Shown: piece after piece, positions 1-8,081 of the stretch
Layout: the number at the start of each line of letters is the position of its first letter
How positions within the stretch are numbered: position 1 is the first letter of the stretch
DNA from: DASRCB01 sp035653295
GTDB lineage: Bacteria; Acidobacteriota; Terriglobia; Bryobacterales; Bryobacteraceae
Length of the DNA stretch: 15,735 nt
NCBI GenBank assembly: GCA_035653295.1
Contig: DASRCB010000146.1
Location: forward strand, 1 to 15,735
Reading direction: 5' to 3'
Program-made: the position numbers and the translations under genes
The notes under the pieces: generated by a model
Seen by the model: the letters and a program-made list of their open reading frames with translations, nothing else
Told to the model about the DNA's origin: nothing
Database searches by the model: none

Positions 1-16
1 ATCGGCCACGGCCGTA

Positions 17-1516
17 TCAGCTTCCCTGTTCCTTCTTCATGCGTTCGGCGTGCTCGAGGACTTCTTCGATGGGCCCCTTCATGTAGAACGCCTGCTCGGG
101 GATGGCGTCGTGCTTTCCGTCCACGATTTCTTTGAAGCTGCGAATCGTGTCGGCGAGCTTCACGTACTTTCCCTTGAAGCCGGTGAACTGCTCGGCCACG
201 TGGAAGGGCTGCGATAGGAAGCGCTGAATTTTGCGCGCGCGGGCCACAGTGACCTTGTCCTCTTCCGGCAGTTCGTCGATACCGAGAATGGCGATGATGT
301 CCTGCAGGTCCTTGTAGCGCTGCAGCACCTGCTTCACCTGCTGGGCCACAGCGTAGTGCTCCTCCCCGACCACGCGGGGATCGAGAATGCGCGAGGTGGA
401 CGCCAGCGGATCGACCGCGGGATAGATGCCAAGGGCGGCGATATCGCGCGACAGGTTCGTGGTGGCGTCGAGGTGTGCGAACGCTGTGGCCGGCGCGGGA
501 TCGGTGTAGTCGTCCGCGGGCACGTAAATGGCCTGCACAGACGTGATAGAGCCCTTCTTGGTGGAGGTGATGCGCTCCTGAAGATCGCCCATCTCGGTGG
601 CCAGATTGGGCTGATAGCCGACGGCGGAGGGCATGCGCCCCAGAAGCGCCGAAACCTCAGAGCCCGCCTGGGTGAACCGGAAGATGTTGTCAATGAACAG
701 CAGCACGTCCTGGCCTTCGACGTCGCGGAAGTACTCAGCAACGGTCAGTCCGGTGAGGCCCACGCGCAGGCGTGCGCCGGGCGGCTCTGTCATCTGGCCG
801 TAGATCAGCGCCGCCTTCGACTTATGCCAGTCGTGCGGGTCGATGACCTGCGATTCCTGGAACTCCAGCCAGAGGTCGTTGCCCTCGCGGGTTCGCTCGC
901 CCACTCCGGCGAACACGGAGACACCGCCGTGATGCATGGCGAGGTTGTTGATCAGCTCCATGATGACGACGGTCTTGCCGACGCCAGCGCCGCCGAAAAG
1001 GCCGATTTTGCCGCCGCGAAGATAAGGCTCGAGGAGGTCGATGACCTTGATGCCGGTCTCGAACATCTGCTGCTCGGTGGACTGCTCCTCGAACGAGGGG
1101 GCGGGGCGATGGATTGGCCAGCGCTCTTTCGCATCCACCGGTCCCATCTTGTCCACCGGCTCGCCGATCACGTTGAGCACGCGGCCCAGCACCTCGCGGC
1201 CGACGGGGACGCTCACGGGCTGGCCCGTGCTCACGGCCTTCATGCCGCGCACCAGACCCTCGGTGGGCTCCAGGGCGATGGTTCGAACGCGGCCCTCGCC
1301 GATGTGCTGCGCCACTTCGACAGTGATGTCGATGGGGTTCGGCACATCGAAGCCTTCGCTCGTGATTTTCACGGCGGTGTTGATGATGGGAATCTGACCC
1401 TCGGGGAACTGGATGTCCACGGCGGGGCCGGCGACCTGAATGACGCTGCCCTGAACGCCGGCTTCTCCGAGGTTCTCGGTTCCCTGTGCTCCTGATGGGG
1501 TTACGGTGGTTGCCAT
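17..1516 (-). CDS. atpD: F1Fo ATP synthase subunit beta
   Basis: Catalytic beta subunit of the cytoplasmic F1 head, which makes ATP from ADP and phosphate at the alpha/beta interfaces. The 499-residue product has the Walker A motif GGAGVGKT with Lys181, the catalytic-region motif GERTREGNDLW, the strongly conserved stretch from DNIFRF to ATEMGDLQERIT, and a DELPEED variant (residues 414-420) of the DELSEED lever that contacts gamma. It is slightly longer than the usual 460-480 residues because about 20 low-complexity residues precede the first beta strand. The ATG is preceded by AGGAAA at a good distance. It lies 41 bases after gamma. The epsilon gene should follow but is outside the window. 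Identification is secure. Confidence 0.98.
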   Translation of the reverse strand: MATTVTPSGAQGTENLGEAGVQGSVIQVAGPAVDIQFPEGQIPIINTAVKITSEGFDVPNPIDITVEVAQHIGEGRVRTIALEPTEGLVRGMKAVSTGQPVSVPVGREVLGRVLNVIGEPVDKMGPVDAKERWPIHRPAPSFEEQSTEQQMFETGIKVIDLLEPYLRGGKIGLFGGAGVGKTVVIMELINNLAMHHGGVSVFAGVGERTREGNDLWLEFQESQVIDPHDWHKSKAALIYGQMTEPPGARLRVGLTGLTVAEYFRDVEGQDVLLFIDNIFRFTQAGSEVSALLGRMPSAVGYQPNLATEMGDLQERITSTKKGSITSVQAIYVPADDYTDPAPATAFAHLDATTNLSRDIAALGIYPAVDPLASTSRILDPRVVGEEHYAVAQQVKQVLQRYKDLQDIIAILGIDELPEEDKVTVARARKIQRFLSQPFHVAEQFTGFKGKYVKLADTIRSFKEIVDGKHDAIPEQAFYMKGPIEEVLEHAERMKKEQGS

Positions 1517-1534
1517 TTGATTTCCTGTTTCTCC

Positions 1535-1550
1535 AGCGGCGGTAGCCGCT
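1535..1550 (-). other. Intercistronic hairpin between atpG and atpD
   Basis: A perfect 6-bp inverted repeat, AGCGGC / GCCGCT with a 4-base loop, fills most of the short gap between the gamma stop and the beta ribosome binding site. There is no T-run, so it does not look like a terminator. It could protect an mRNA end or tune the beta:gamma ratio (inference). Such short GC-rich repeats also arise by chance. Confidence 0.35.
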
Positions 1551-1557
1551 CGCGGTT

Positions 1558-2424
1558 CTAATCCAGAGCGGCCGCGCCGCTCACAATCTCGATGATCTCG
1601 CGCGTGATGCTCGCCTGGCGCACGCGGTTCATGTTCAGCGTCAGCTTATCGATTACTTCGTTGGCGTTGCGGCTGGCCGCATCCATGGCGGTCATGCGCG
1701 CCGCCTGTTCGGCGGCGACGGACTCCAGCATGGCGCGGAAAATCTGGTTGCGAATATAGCGCGGCAGCAGCTCGCCGAGCATGCGGCCCGGCGGCTGCTC
1801 GAAAATGTAATCCACCGAAGGGCCGCCCTCGGGCAGGTCGAAGGGTAGAATCTTTTGCACCACCAGGGTGGAAGACATCATGCTCTTGAACTGGTTGCCG
1901 GCGATATAGACGGCGTCGCTTTCGGCCCGCTCGAAGCGCTGGATTACGGATTTGGCGATTTCGAGCGCCGGATCCAGCTCCGCGACGCCGCGCAGGAAGA
2001 GGGTGGCGTGCTCGCCGGAGATGTTGGCGTGGCGGCGGCGGAAGAAATCACGTCCGCGGCGGCCGAGCAGCTCCAGGGTGACTTCGGCGTCGCGATGGTC
2101 GGTGATGAACTGCTGCGCCAGCTTGATCACATTGGAATTGAAGGCGCCGGCCAGACCGCGGTCGGCGGTGATGACCAGAAGCTGAATGCGTTTTTCCGGG
2201 CGGCGGGCCAGCAGCGGATTCGTCTCCGCTTCCTCGGAGCCCGCGGCAGCCGCCACCACGTTCTGCAGGATCTCCCGCAAAATACGCGAGTACGGGCGGG
2301 CCGCCAGCACGCGATCCTGCGCGCGGCGCAGCTTGGCCGCCGAAACCATCTTCATGGCCTTGGTGATCTGCTGCGTGTTGCGGACCGAACGAATGCGCCG
2401 GCGGATGTCGATCAGGCTGGGCAT
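1558..2424 (-). CDS. atpG: F1Fo ATP synthase subunit gamma
   Basis: Central stalk subunit whose coiled coil turns inside the alpha3beta3 hexamer and couples proton flow to catalysis. The 288-residue product has the family N-terminus MPSLIDIRRRIRSV followed by NTQQITKAMKMVSAAKLRRAQ, the internal TADRGLAGAFNSNVIK motif, and the C-terminal helix with NANEVIDKLTLNMNRVRQ and ITREIIEIV. Length is normal for the family. No clear Shine-Dalgarno sequence precedes the ATG, which is 12 bases after the alpha stop, so initiation probably depends on coupling to alpha translation. Confidence 0.97.
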   Translation of the reverse strand: MPSLIDIRRRIRSVRNTQQITKAMKMVSAAKLRRAQDRVLAARPYSRILREILQNVVAAAAGSEEAETNPLLARRPEKRIQLLVITADRGLAGAFNSNVIKLAQQFITDHRDAEVTLELLGRRGRDFFRRRHANISGEHATLFLRGVAELDPALEIAKSVIQRFERAESDAVYIAGNQFKSMMSSTLVVQKILPFDLPEGGPSVDYIFEQPPGRMLGELLPRYIRNQIFRAMLESVAAEQAARMTAMDAASRNANEVIDKLTLNMNRVRQASITREIIEIVSGAAALD

Positions 2425-2436
2425 AGCGGAGCCGGG

Positions 2437-4014
<1,578 letters not shown>

Positions 4015-4029
4015 ACAATCCTTTTTCGG

Positions 4030-4581
4030 TTACGACCGCGCGGCCAGCTTCTGCCGCATGTTTTCCAACTGGCCGCGCACGCTGCCATCGTAGCGGCGCG
4101 AGCCGACGCGCGCCGAGACGCCGCCGATGAGCGTTGGGTCCACAGTAAAATTCGCCCGTATCTTTTTGCCGGTGAGGCGGCCGAGCTCTTCCTCGAGGTC
4201 GGCGGTTTGCTTTTCGTCCAGCGGCTGCGCGGAGGTGATATCCGCGCGCACGAAGCCCATTCGTTCGTCCATGACCTGCCGGAGCGCTTCGCGAACCTCG
4301 GCGATCTCTCCGATGCGATGGCGGTCGACGAGAACAAAGAGGAAGTTGCGCATCAGGGGCGACAGCCCGAGCGGCCTGGCCAGATCAGCCACCACGGCCC
4401 GTTTGCGGGCGGACGGGACGGCGGGCGTGATCATGACGTGCTTCAGCTCGGGAAACTCGTCCATTGCCGATTCGAAGGCAGCCAACTGCTCGAGGGCCTG
4501 CTCCGGCTTGCGCCCGGCGCCGGGGGTGAAGACGATATCGGCCAGTGCTTCCGCGTAGCGGTGTGCGGCTACCGAGATCAT
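4030..4581 (-). CDS. atpH: F1Fo ATP synthase subunit delta (OSCP family)
   Basis: Peripheral stalk subunit that ties the b dimer to the top of F1. The 183-residue protein has the N-terminal RYAEAL motif of the helical domain. Its C-terminal signature is DPTLIGGVSARVGSRRYDGS followed by VRGQLENM, the classic OSCP/delta pattern. Length is standard. The start ATG overlaps the b-subunit stop by four bases (ATGA), which fixes the start and implies translational coupling. Confidence 0.96.
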   Translation of the reverse strand: MISVAAHRYAEALADIVFTPGAGRKPEQALEQLAAFESAMDEFPELKHVMITPAVPSARKRAVVADLARPLGLSPLMRNFLFVLVDRHRIGEIAEVREALRQVMDERMGFVRADITSAQPLDEKQTADLEEELGRLTGKKIRANFTVDPTLIGGVSARVGSRRYDGSVRGQLENMRQKLAARS

Positions 4582-5231
4582 GACCGCGACTCCTTATCGA
4601 GGCTGGCCAGGAAGCCGCGGAATAGCCGATCCTGAGTATTGTGATCCATCCGCTCGCCGATGCGGCGTTCCGCAAGGTCGAGGGCGAGCCGGGCCGCCTG
4701 GGCGCGAAGATCGTTGGTGGCTGCGCGGGCGATGGACGCGATCTCCTGCTCGGCCTGGTGCTGGATGCGTGCGACGTGGCGCTCGGTCTCTTTGCGGATG
4801 CGTTCACCATCGTGCGCGAACTCGGCGCGGACCTCGGTGCGAATGTTTTCGATTTCCTGGGCGAGCGCGCTCAGGCGTTTCTCAATTTCTTTCGCACGCT
4901 CTTCCGCTTCCTGCCGGAGCCGGCCCGCTTCGTCGATATCGCGGCGAATGGCTTCGGTGCGGCCGGCCAGAAATGCGCCCATCGGTTTGCGCAGCAGATA
5001 AACGAGTCCGCCGGCCAGGATGGCGAAGTTCACCCATTTCCAGATGACCCACTTATCTTCGTCACCGGGTTCTTTGACTTCGCCGCCGCCGCGTTTGGCG
5101 GTTTCGGTGGTGGAACCGGGCTCCGGCTGGGCGGTGGGCGACTGCGGCGATTTCGGGCTGGCCGCTTCCTGTGCGTACAGGGCGGGGAAGACGCAGAGCG
5201 CGGCGAACAGCACGAAGGTCAGGCGGCGCAT
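4578..5231 (-). CDS. atpF: F1Fo ATP synthase subunit b with N-terminal signal-like extension
   Basis: Peripheral stalk b subunit: a membrane anchor followed by a long cytoplasmic amphipathic helix that dimerises and binds delta. Unusually for b (often about 155-170 residues), this one is 217 long. It begins with a signal-peptide-like segment (MRRLTFVLFAALCVFPALYA, residues 1-20), then about 40 Pro/Ser/Glu-rich residues, then the family anchor with WKWVNFAILAGGLVYLL at about 65-81 and the RKPM boundary. After that comes a charged Glu/Arg/Ala coiled coil. The start is fixed by TGATG overlap with b', and the only nearby downstream Met would remove the anchor, so the extension appears real. Whether the signal is cleaved cannot be seen. 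Confidence 0.93.
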   Translation of the reverse strand: MRRLTFVLFAALCVFPALYAQEAASPKSPQSPTAQPEPGSTTETAKRGGGEVKEPGDEDKWVIWKWVNFAILAGGLVYLLRKPMGAFLAGRTEAIRRDIDEAGRLRQEAEERAKEIEKRLSALAQEIENIRTEVRAEFAHDGERIRKETERHVARIQHQAEQEIASIARAATNDLRAQAARLALDLAERRIGERMDHNTQDRLFRGFLASLDKESRS

Positions 5232-5680
5232 CAGCGGGTCCTCCCCTCAAGGACCACGTCGGCAATCTCACTGGCCAGCGACTCGCTTTCACGGGTCAGG
5301 TCAAGCAGCGCTTTTTCCGATTCCTCGAGGACCTGATCGCGGGTGCGGCGAATTGCTTCATCGGCTTTGCCGCGCGCCTCGCGGATGTGTTCGGTTTGGT
5401 CCGCCAGCCACTTTCGCCGCGCCTCTTCCTGCTCGGCGAGGACATCGGCGCGCGCCTGCCGGAGCTTCGTCTCGTATTCGGAGGTGCGGTCGGCGGCGCG
5501 TTTCATGCTTTCCTGGGCGGCCGATCGGGCGCCTTCGGTCATTTCGTACCGCTTCTTCAGGATTCGATCCAGCGGCGAAAAGAAGACCAAACGCAGATAG
5601 ATGTGCAGCAGGACAAGAACGATTATTGTGAAAGTAGCCTTAACCAGCAGACCGCCGAGTGCTTGCAGAGTCGCTTCCAT
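5231..5680 (-). CDS. atpF': F1Fo ATP synthase b-type subunit (b')
   Basis: A second peripheral-stalk b-family subunit, 149 residues. It has one N-terminal membrane segment (about residues 13-34, TIIVLVLLHIYLRLVFF) followed by PLDRILKKRYEMTEGARSAA and a long charged coiled coil to the end. It is first in the gene block and is followed by the longer b, the b'-then-b order known from cyanobacteria and other organisms with heterodimeric stalks. The b' label rests on that order and on its shorter, simpler N-terminus; it could equally be named a second atpF. A weak GGA lies before the ATG. Confidence 0.88.
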   Translation of the reverse strand: MEATLQALGGLLVKATFTIIVLVLLHIYLRLVFFSPLDRILKKRYEMTEGARSAAQESMKRAADRTSEYETKLRQARADVLAEQEEARRKWLADQTEHIREARGKADEAIRRTRDQVLEESEKALLDLTRESESLASEIADVVLEGRTR

Positions 5681-5753
5681 TCAGATTCCAGAGGGAAATA
5701 TCGAAGGTACGGGGCGCCTTACACGAGGAGCCTGCAACATCCCCGAAACCGTT

Positions 5754-5783
5754 AAGGTAACACAAGTTGTTGACTCGCTTCAA
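5754..5783 (-). promoter_or_regulatory. Weak candidate promoter for the ATP synthase block
   Basis: On the minus strand TTGAAG (5783-5778) and TACCTT (5759-5754) are separated by 18 bases, upstream of b'. Only four of six and three of six positions match the sigma-70 consensus, so this is a guess. The block needs a promoter nearby because the upstream gene is unrelated, although read-through from the SDR gene is possible. Confidence 0.25.
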
Positions 5784-5795
5784 CAGCTGGCTGTT
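5772..5795. other. Overlapping small inverted repeats after the SDR gene
   Basis: AACAGC-TG-GCTGTT (5782-5795) is a perfect 6-bp inverted repeat beginning right at the SDR stop codon. It overlaps a second repeat with TTGA and TCAA arms, so the two hairpins would be mutually exclusive. No T-tract follows, so intrinsic termination is doubtful. An operator or an mRNA end-stabilising structure is possible. Confidence 0.25.
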
Positions 5796-6557
5796 TCAGT
5801 AGGGCCAGGAAGGGCGGCTGAAGAGCCCGCCGTCGACGAACAGCGTCTGGCCGGTGACGAAGTCGGCATCCTCACTGACGAAGAAAGCGACGGCGCGCGC
5901 GACATCGTGGGGCGTGCCGACGCGGCCGAGGGGCGTTCGCGAGGCCCACGTGCCGGCGTAGTCGTCGCTCTCGCCGCGTGTGCGCTCGATTTCTATAGCG
6001 CCCGGCGCGACGCAGTTCACGGTGATCCGCCCGGGCGCCAGCTCCACGGCCGCGACTTTTGTGAACATCTCGATACCGCCCTTGCTGGCGGTGTAGTTTA
6101 CGAGCTTTGGAAAGGCGATGCGGTTGCAGCCTGAGCCGATGTTCACGATGCGCCCGCCGCCGTGCTCCTTCATGTGGCGGCCGGCGCGCTGCGTGCACAG
6201 GAAGCAGCCCTTCAGGTTGGTATCGAGGACTCGGTCCCATTCGGCTTCACTGAGTTCGAGCAGCGGGGCCCAGGTCTGCACCCCGGCATTGTTGACGAGG
6301 ATGTGAAGGCCGCGCAGTGAGTCGACGGTTTCCGCGAAGAAGCGATCGACGTCGGCGGCGGTGGCGACGTTTCCCTGAACGGGAATGGCCCGCCGCCCGA
6401 GTTCGCGAATTTCGGCCGCAGTCGCCTCGGCGCCGTCGCGATCGGTGTTGTAGTTGATGGCGACGTCGGCTCCCCGGCGCGCCAGCTCGAGCGCGATCCC
6501 GCGGCCTACGCCTTTACTCGCGCCGGTCACGAGCGCGACTTTTCCTTCGAGCGACAT
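5796..6557 (-). CDS. SDR family NAD(P)-dependent oxidoreductase
   Basis: A complete 253-residue classical short-chain dehydrogenase/reductase, cytosolic, with a Rossmann fold. Visible motifs are the dinucleotide-binding TGASKGVG (residues 11-18), NNAG (89-92), and the catalytic tetrad Asn114, Ser142, Tyr155 and Lys159 in YTASKGG. The C-terminus carries FVTGQTLFVDGG, typical of FabG-like and glucose-dehydrogenase-like enzymes. Asn-Tyr-Asn at the end of strand 2 resembles NADP(H)-using members. The substrate cannot be read from sequence; 3-oxoacyl-ACP reductase or a sugar/alcohol dehydrogenase are both possible. It stands alone between the ATP synthase block and a divergent gene, and no strong ribosome binding site precedes the ATG. 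Confidence 0.93.
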   Translation of the reverse strand: MSLEGKVALVTGASKGVGRGIALELARRGADVAINYNTDRDGAEATAAEIRELGRRAIPVQGNVATAADVDRFFAETVDSLRGLHILVNNAGVQTWAPLLELSEAEWDRVLDTNLKGCFLCTQRAGRHMKEHGGGRIVNIGSGCNRIAFPKLVNYTASKGGIEMFTKVAAVELAPGRITVNCVAPGAIEIERTRGESDDYAGTWASRTPLGRVGTPHDVARAVAFFVSEDADFVTGQTLFVDGGLFSRPSWPY

Positions 6558-6649
6558 GGGAGCATTCTAATATCGCTCTGCAATACAGTTAGGCGCCGCG
6601 GGCGGGGCGACCGATTTCGGAGCATCGCGTTCCATGGCAGAATCGTCGT

Positions 6650-7038
6650 GTGCCGACCCGCACGGCAGCGAAGCGTTCCCGCGAGGACCTGCGCCTCGCG
6701 CGACTCACCGAAATCTGCCTGGCGCTGCCGGAAACGACGCGATGCGACATGGGTTCGCATGCATCGTTTCTGGTGCGGAAGCGCACCTATGCGTATTTCC
6801 TGAACGACCACCATGGTGACGGCATCGTTTCCGTGGCGGCCAAAGCCCTTCCGGGCGATAACGAACTGCTGGTCCGTTCTCAGCCCGACGATTTTATTTG
6901 CCGGCCTACATCGGCCCGCGCGGCTGGGTCGCGCTGCGGCTCGACCGCGGCGAAGTCGACTGGTCGGAGGTGGCCGAAGTGGTGACCGGCAGCTACCGGC
7001 TGATTGCGCCGAAGCGCGTTGCAAGGTCTGGCCGGTAA
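6650..7038 (+). pseudogene. MmcQ/YjbR-like protein, frameshifted
   Basis: The frame opening with GTG at 6650 encodes an MmcQ/YjbR (cyclomaltodextrin-binding-like fold) protein: TEICLALPETT near the N-terminus, then GSHASFLVRKRTYAYFLNDH and VSVAAKALPGDNELLVRSQPD. At about 6889-6890 the frame is lost. Restoring one base after the GAC codon gives RFYLPAYIGPRGWVALRLD, then VDWSEVAEVVTGSYRLIAPKR and a stop at 7036-7038. This is the conserved family C-terminus, and it yields a normal protein of about 129 residues. Both halves fit the family, so this is a single-base deletion or a sequencing/assembly error rather than two genes. Biochemical function of the family is poorly defined. It diverges from the SDR gene. 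Confidence 0.72.
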
Positions 7039-7200
7039 ATCGTAATTCTGGTGTGAATCGTGTTTGTTTGTCTGCGGCGGGAATTTCCGCTCAAATACGC
7101 TGCATAATGACGCTGAGCAATCTGAGCGGCCATCGCGGCCGTATCGTGCCCGCTGCATATACGCGCTCACGTGCAGAATGTCGAGGGCTCGGTGCGGAAA

Positions 7201-7238
7201 GGCGGGCGTGGACGCCCGCCGCAGGACTGGAGTCCTGC
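7201..7238. repeat. Tandem double-hairpin intergenic repeat (copy 1)
   Basis: Two adjacent perfect inverted repeats: GGCGGGCGT-GG-ACGCCCGCC (9-bp stem, 7201-7220) and GCAGGACT-GG-AGTCCTGC (8-bp stem, 7221-7238), followed by CCCCACC. It lies in the 230-base gap between the converging YjbR-like gene and the FHA gene, about 30 bases past the FHA stop. A variant of the second hairpin recurs at 11384-11400. It resembles a REP-type dispersed element. It may also cap the 3' end of the cell-wall operon transcript (inference). Nothing else recognisable is seen in 7039-7268. Confidence 0.6.
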
Positions 7239-7268
7239 CCCACCGCGGATGACGATCATGCACGTCAT

Positions 7269-8081
7269 TCAGGCCTTGCGCAGCGGCCCATCCAGCTGGA
7301 AGCGCAGCACCGCGGAGCCGAGATGAATTTCATCGCCGGGCTCGAGGCGTGTGCCGCGGGGGGTGCGGTGGACTTCGTGGCTCAGGCCGTCGCGCATGAT
7401 CCACACGCCGCAGTTCTCGCCGGGCTTGTACCAGCGGTCGTTGTAAATGCGGTACTCGCCCTCGGCCTTGTGAAACATGATGTGAGCGTGCTCGCGGGAG
7501 ACGCTGCGGTTTACGGCGGTGTCATCGGGGAAATAGATATCGTTGCGGCGTGAGGGGCCGTCCTCGCGGAAGACGTCGATGGGCCGGCCGATGTTGGTAC
7601 GTGTTCTGGTCAGCAGGATGTCGGGCTTATTCGCTTTCCCCTGTACGACTACAAGCCGGCCGGTGCGCCTCGAAGGCGGAGTGGTCTTCGGCGCCTCGCG
7701 CATCTCGGTGTTGACGATCAGCCACTGCTCGCCGCGCTGCGGAAGCTCGGCCGTGGTTTCCACTTCGGCGCGCAGGTCGCTCGGAAATCGGCAGCGGGCT
7801 TTCTCGAGGCCGGCGCGCATTTCCTGCTCCATCAGCTGAGAGAAGAACGAGCCACGGAAAATGCCCGCCTGTTCTTCGGGAACGCCGCGCAGGGTGATGC
7901 GCACGACGTTCCAGGGGAAGACCTCGCGGCCGGCAACCCGATGCGTACGGCTGCGGATCTCGTCGAGAATCGCGAGACGAATCTCGGCCATCTCCGGCGC
8001 GTCTTTGGTTAGCTGCGTCCCCGCGAATGGCGCTTCGAAGATCGCGCGACCCAGCTTTTCCACCCAGTTGATGCCTGGCAT
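7269..8081 (-). CDS. FhaA-like FHA-domain protein (last gene of cell-wall operon)
   Basis: A 270-residue cytoplasmic protein. Residues 1 to about 130 resemble the DUF3662/FhaA N-terminal domain (MPGINWVEKLGRAIFEAPF, then FPWNVVRITLRG). A linker leads to a C-terminal FHA domain with IGR (Arg166), NRSVSREHA (Ser195-His198) and a closing GDEIHLGSAVLRF. FHA domains bind phospho-threonine, so the likely role is an adaptor for proteins phosphorylated by the kinase in this operon. The usual STNG loop is altered: the site reads GENCGVW, so phosphopeptide contacts may differ. Its ATG overlaps the stop of the SEDS-PBP gene (TAATG), implying coupled translation. The domain match is by pattern only. Confidence 0.82.
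   Translation of the reverse strand: MPGINWVEKLGRAIFEAPFAGTQLTKDAPEMAEIRLAILDEIRSRTHRVAGREVFPWNVVRITLRGVPEEQAGIFRGSFFSQLMEQEMRAGLEKARCRFPSDLRAEVETTAELPQRGEQWLIVNTEMREAPKTTPPSRRTGRLVVVQGKANKPDILLTRTRTNIGRPIDVFREDGPSRRNDIYFPDDTAVNRSVSREHAHIMFHKAEGEYRIYNDRWYKPGENCGVWIMRDGLSHEVHRTPRGTRLEPGDEIHLGSAVLRFQLDGPLRKA

Noticed and set aside
1..16. Small inverted repeat CGGCC-AC-GGCCG just after the beta stop.
   Set aside because: Only five base pairs at the window edge with no T-run; the epsilon gene is expected next, so it is not called a terminator.
7064..7252. Short frames in the gap between the YjbR-like gene and the last FHA gene.
   Set aside because: They cross the hairpin repeat, lack ribosome binding sites and show no coherent protein features.
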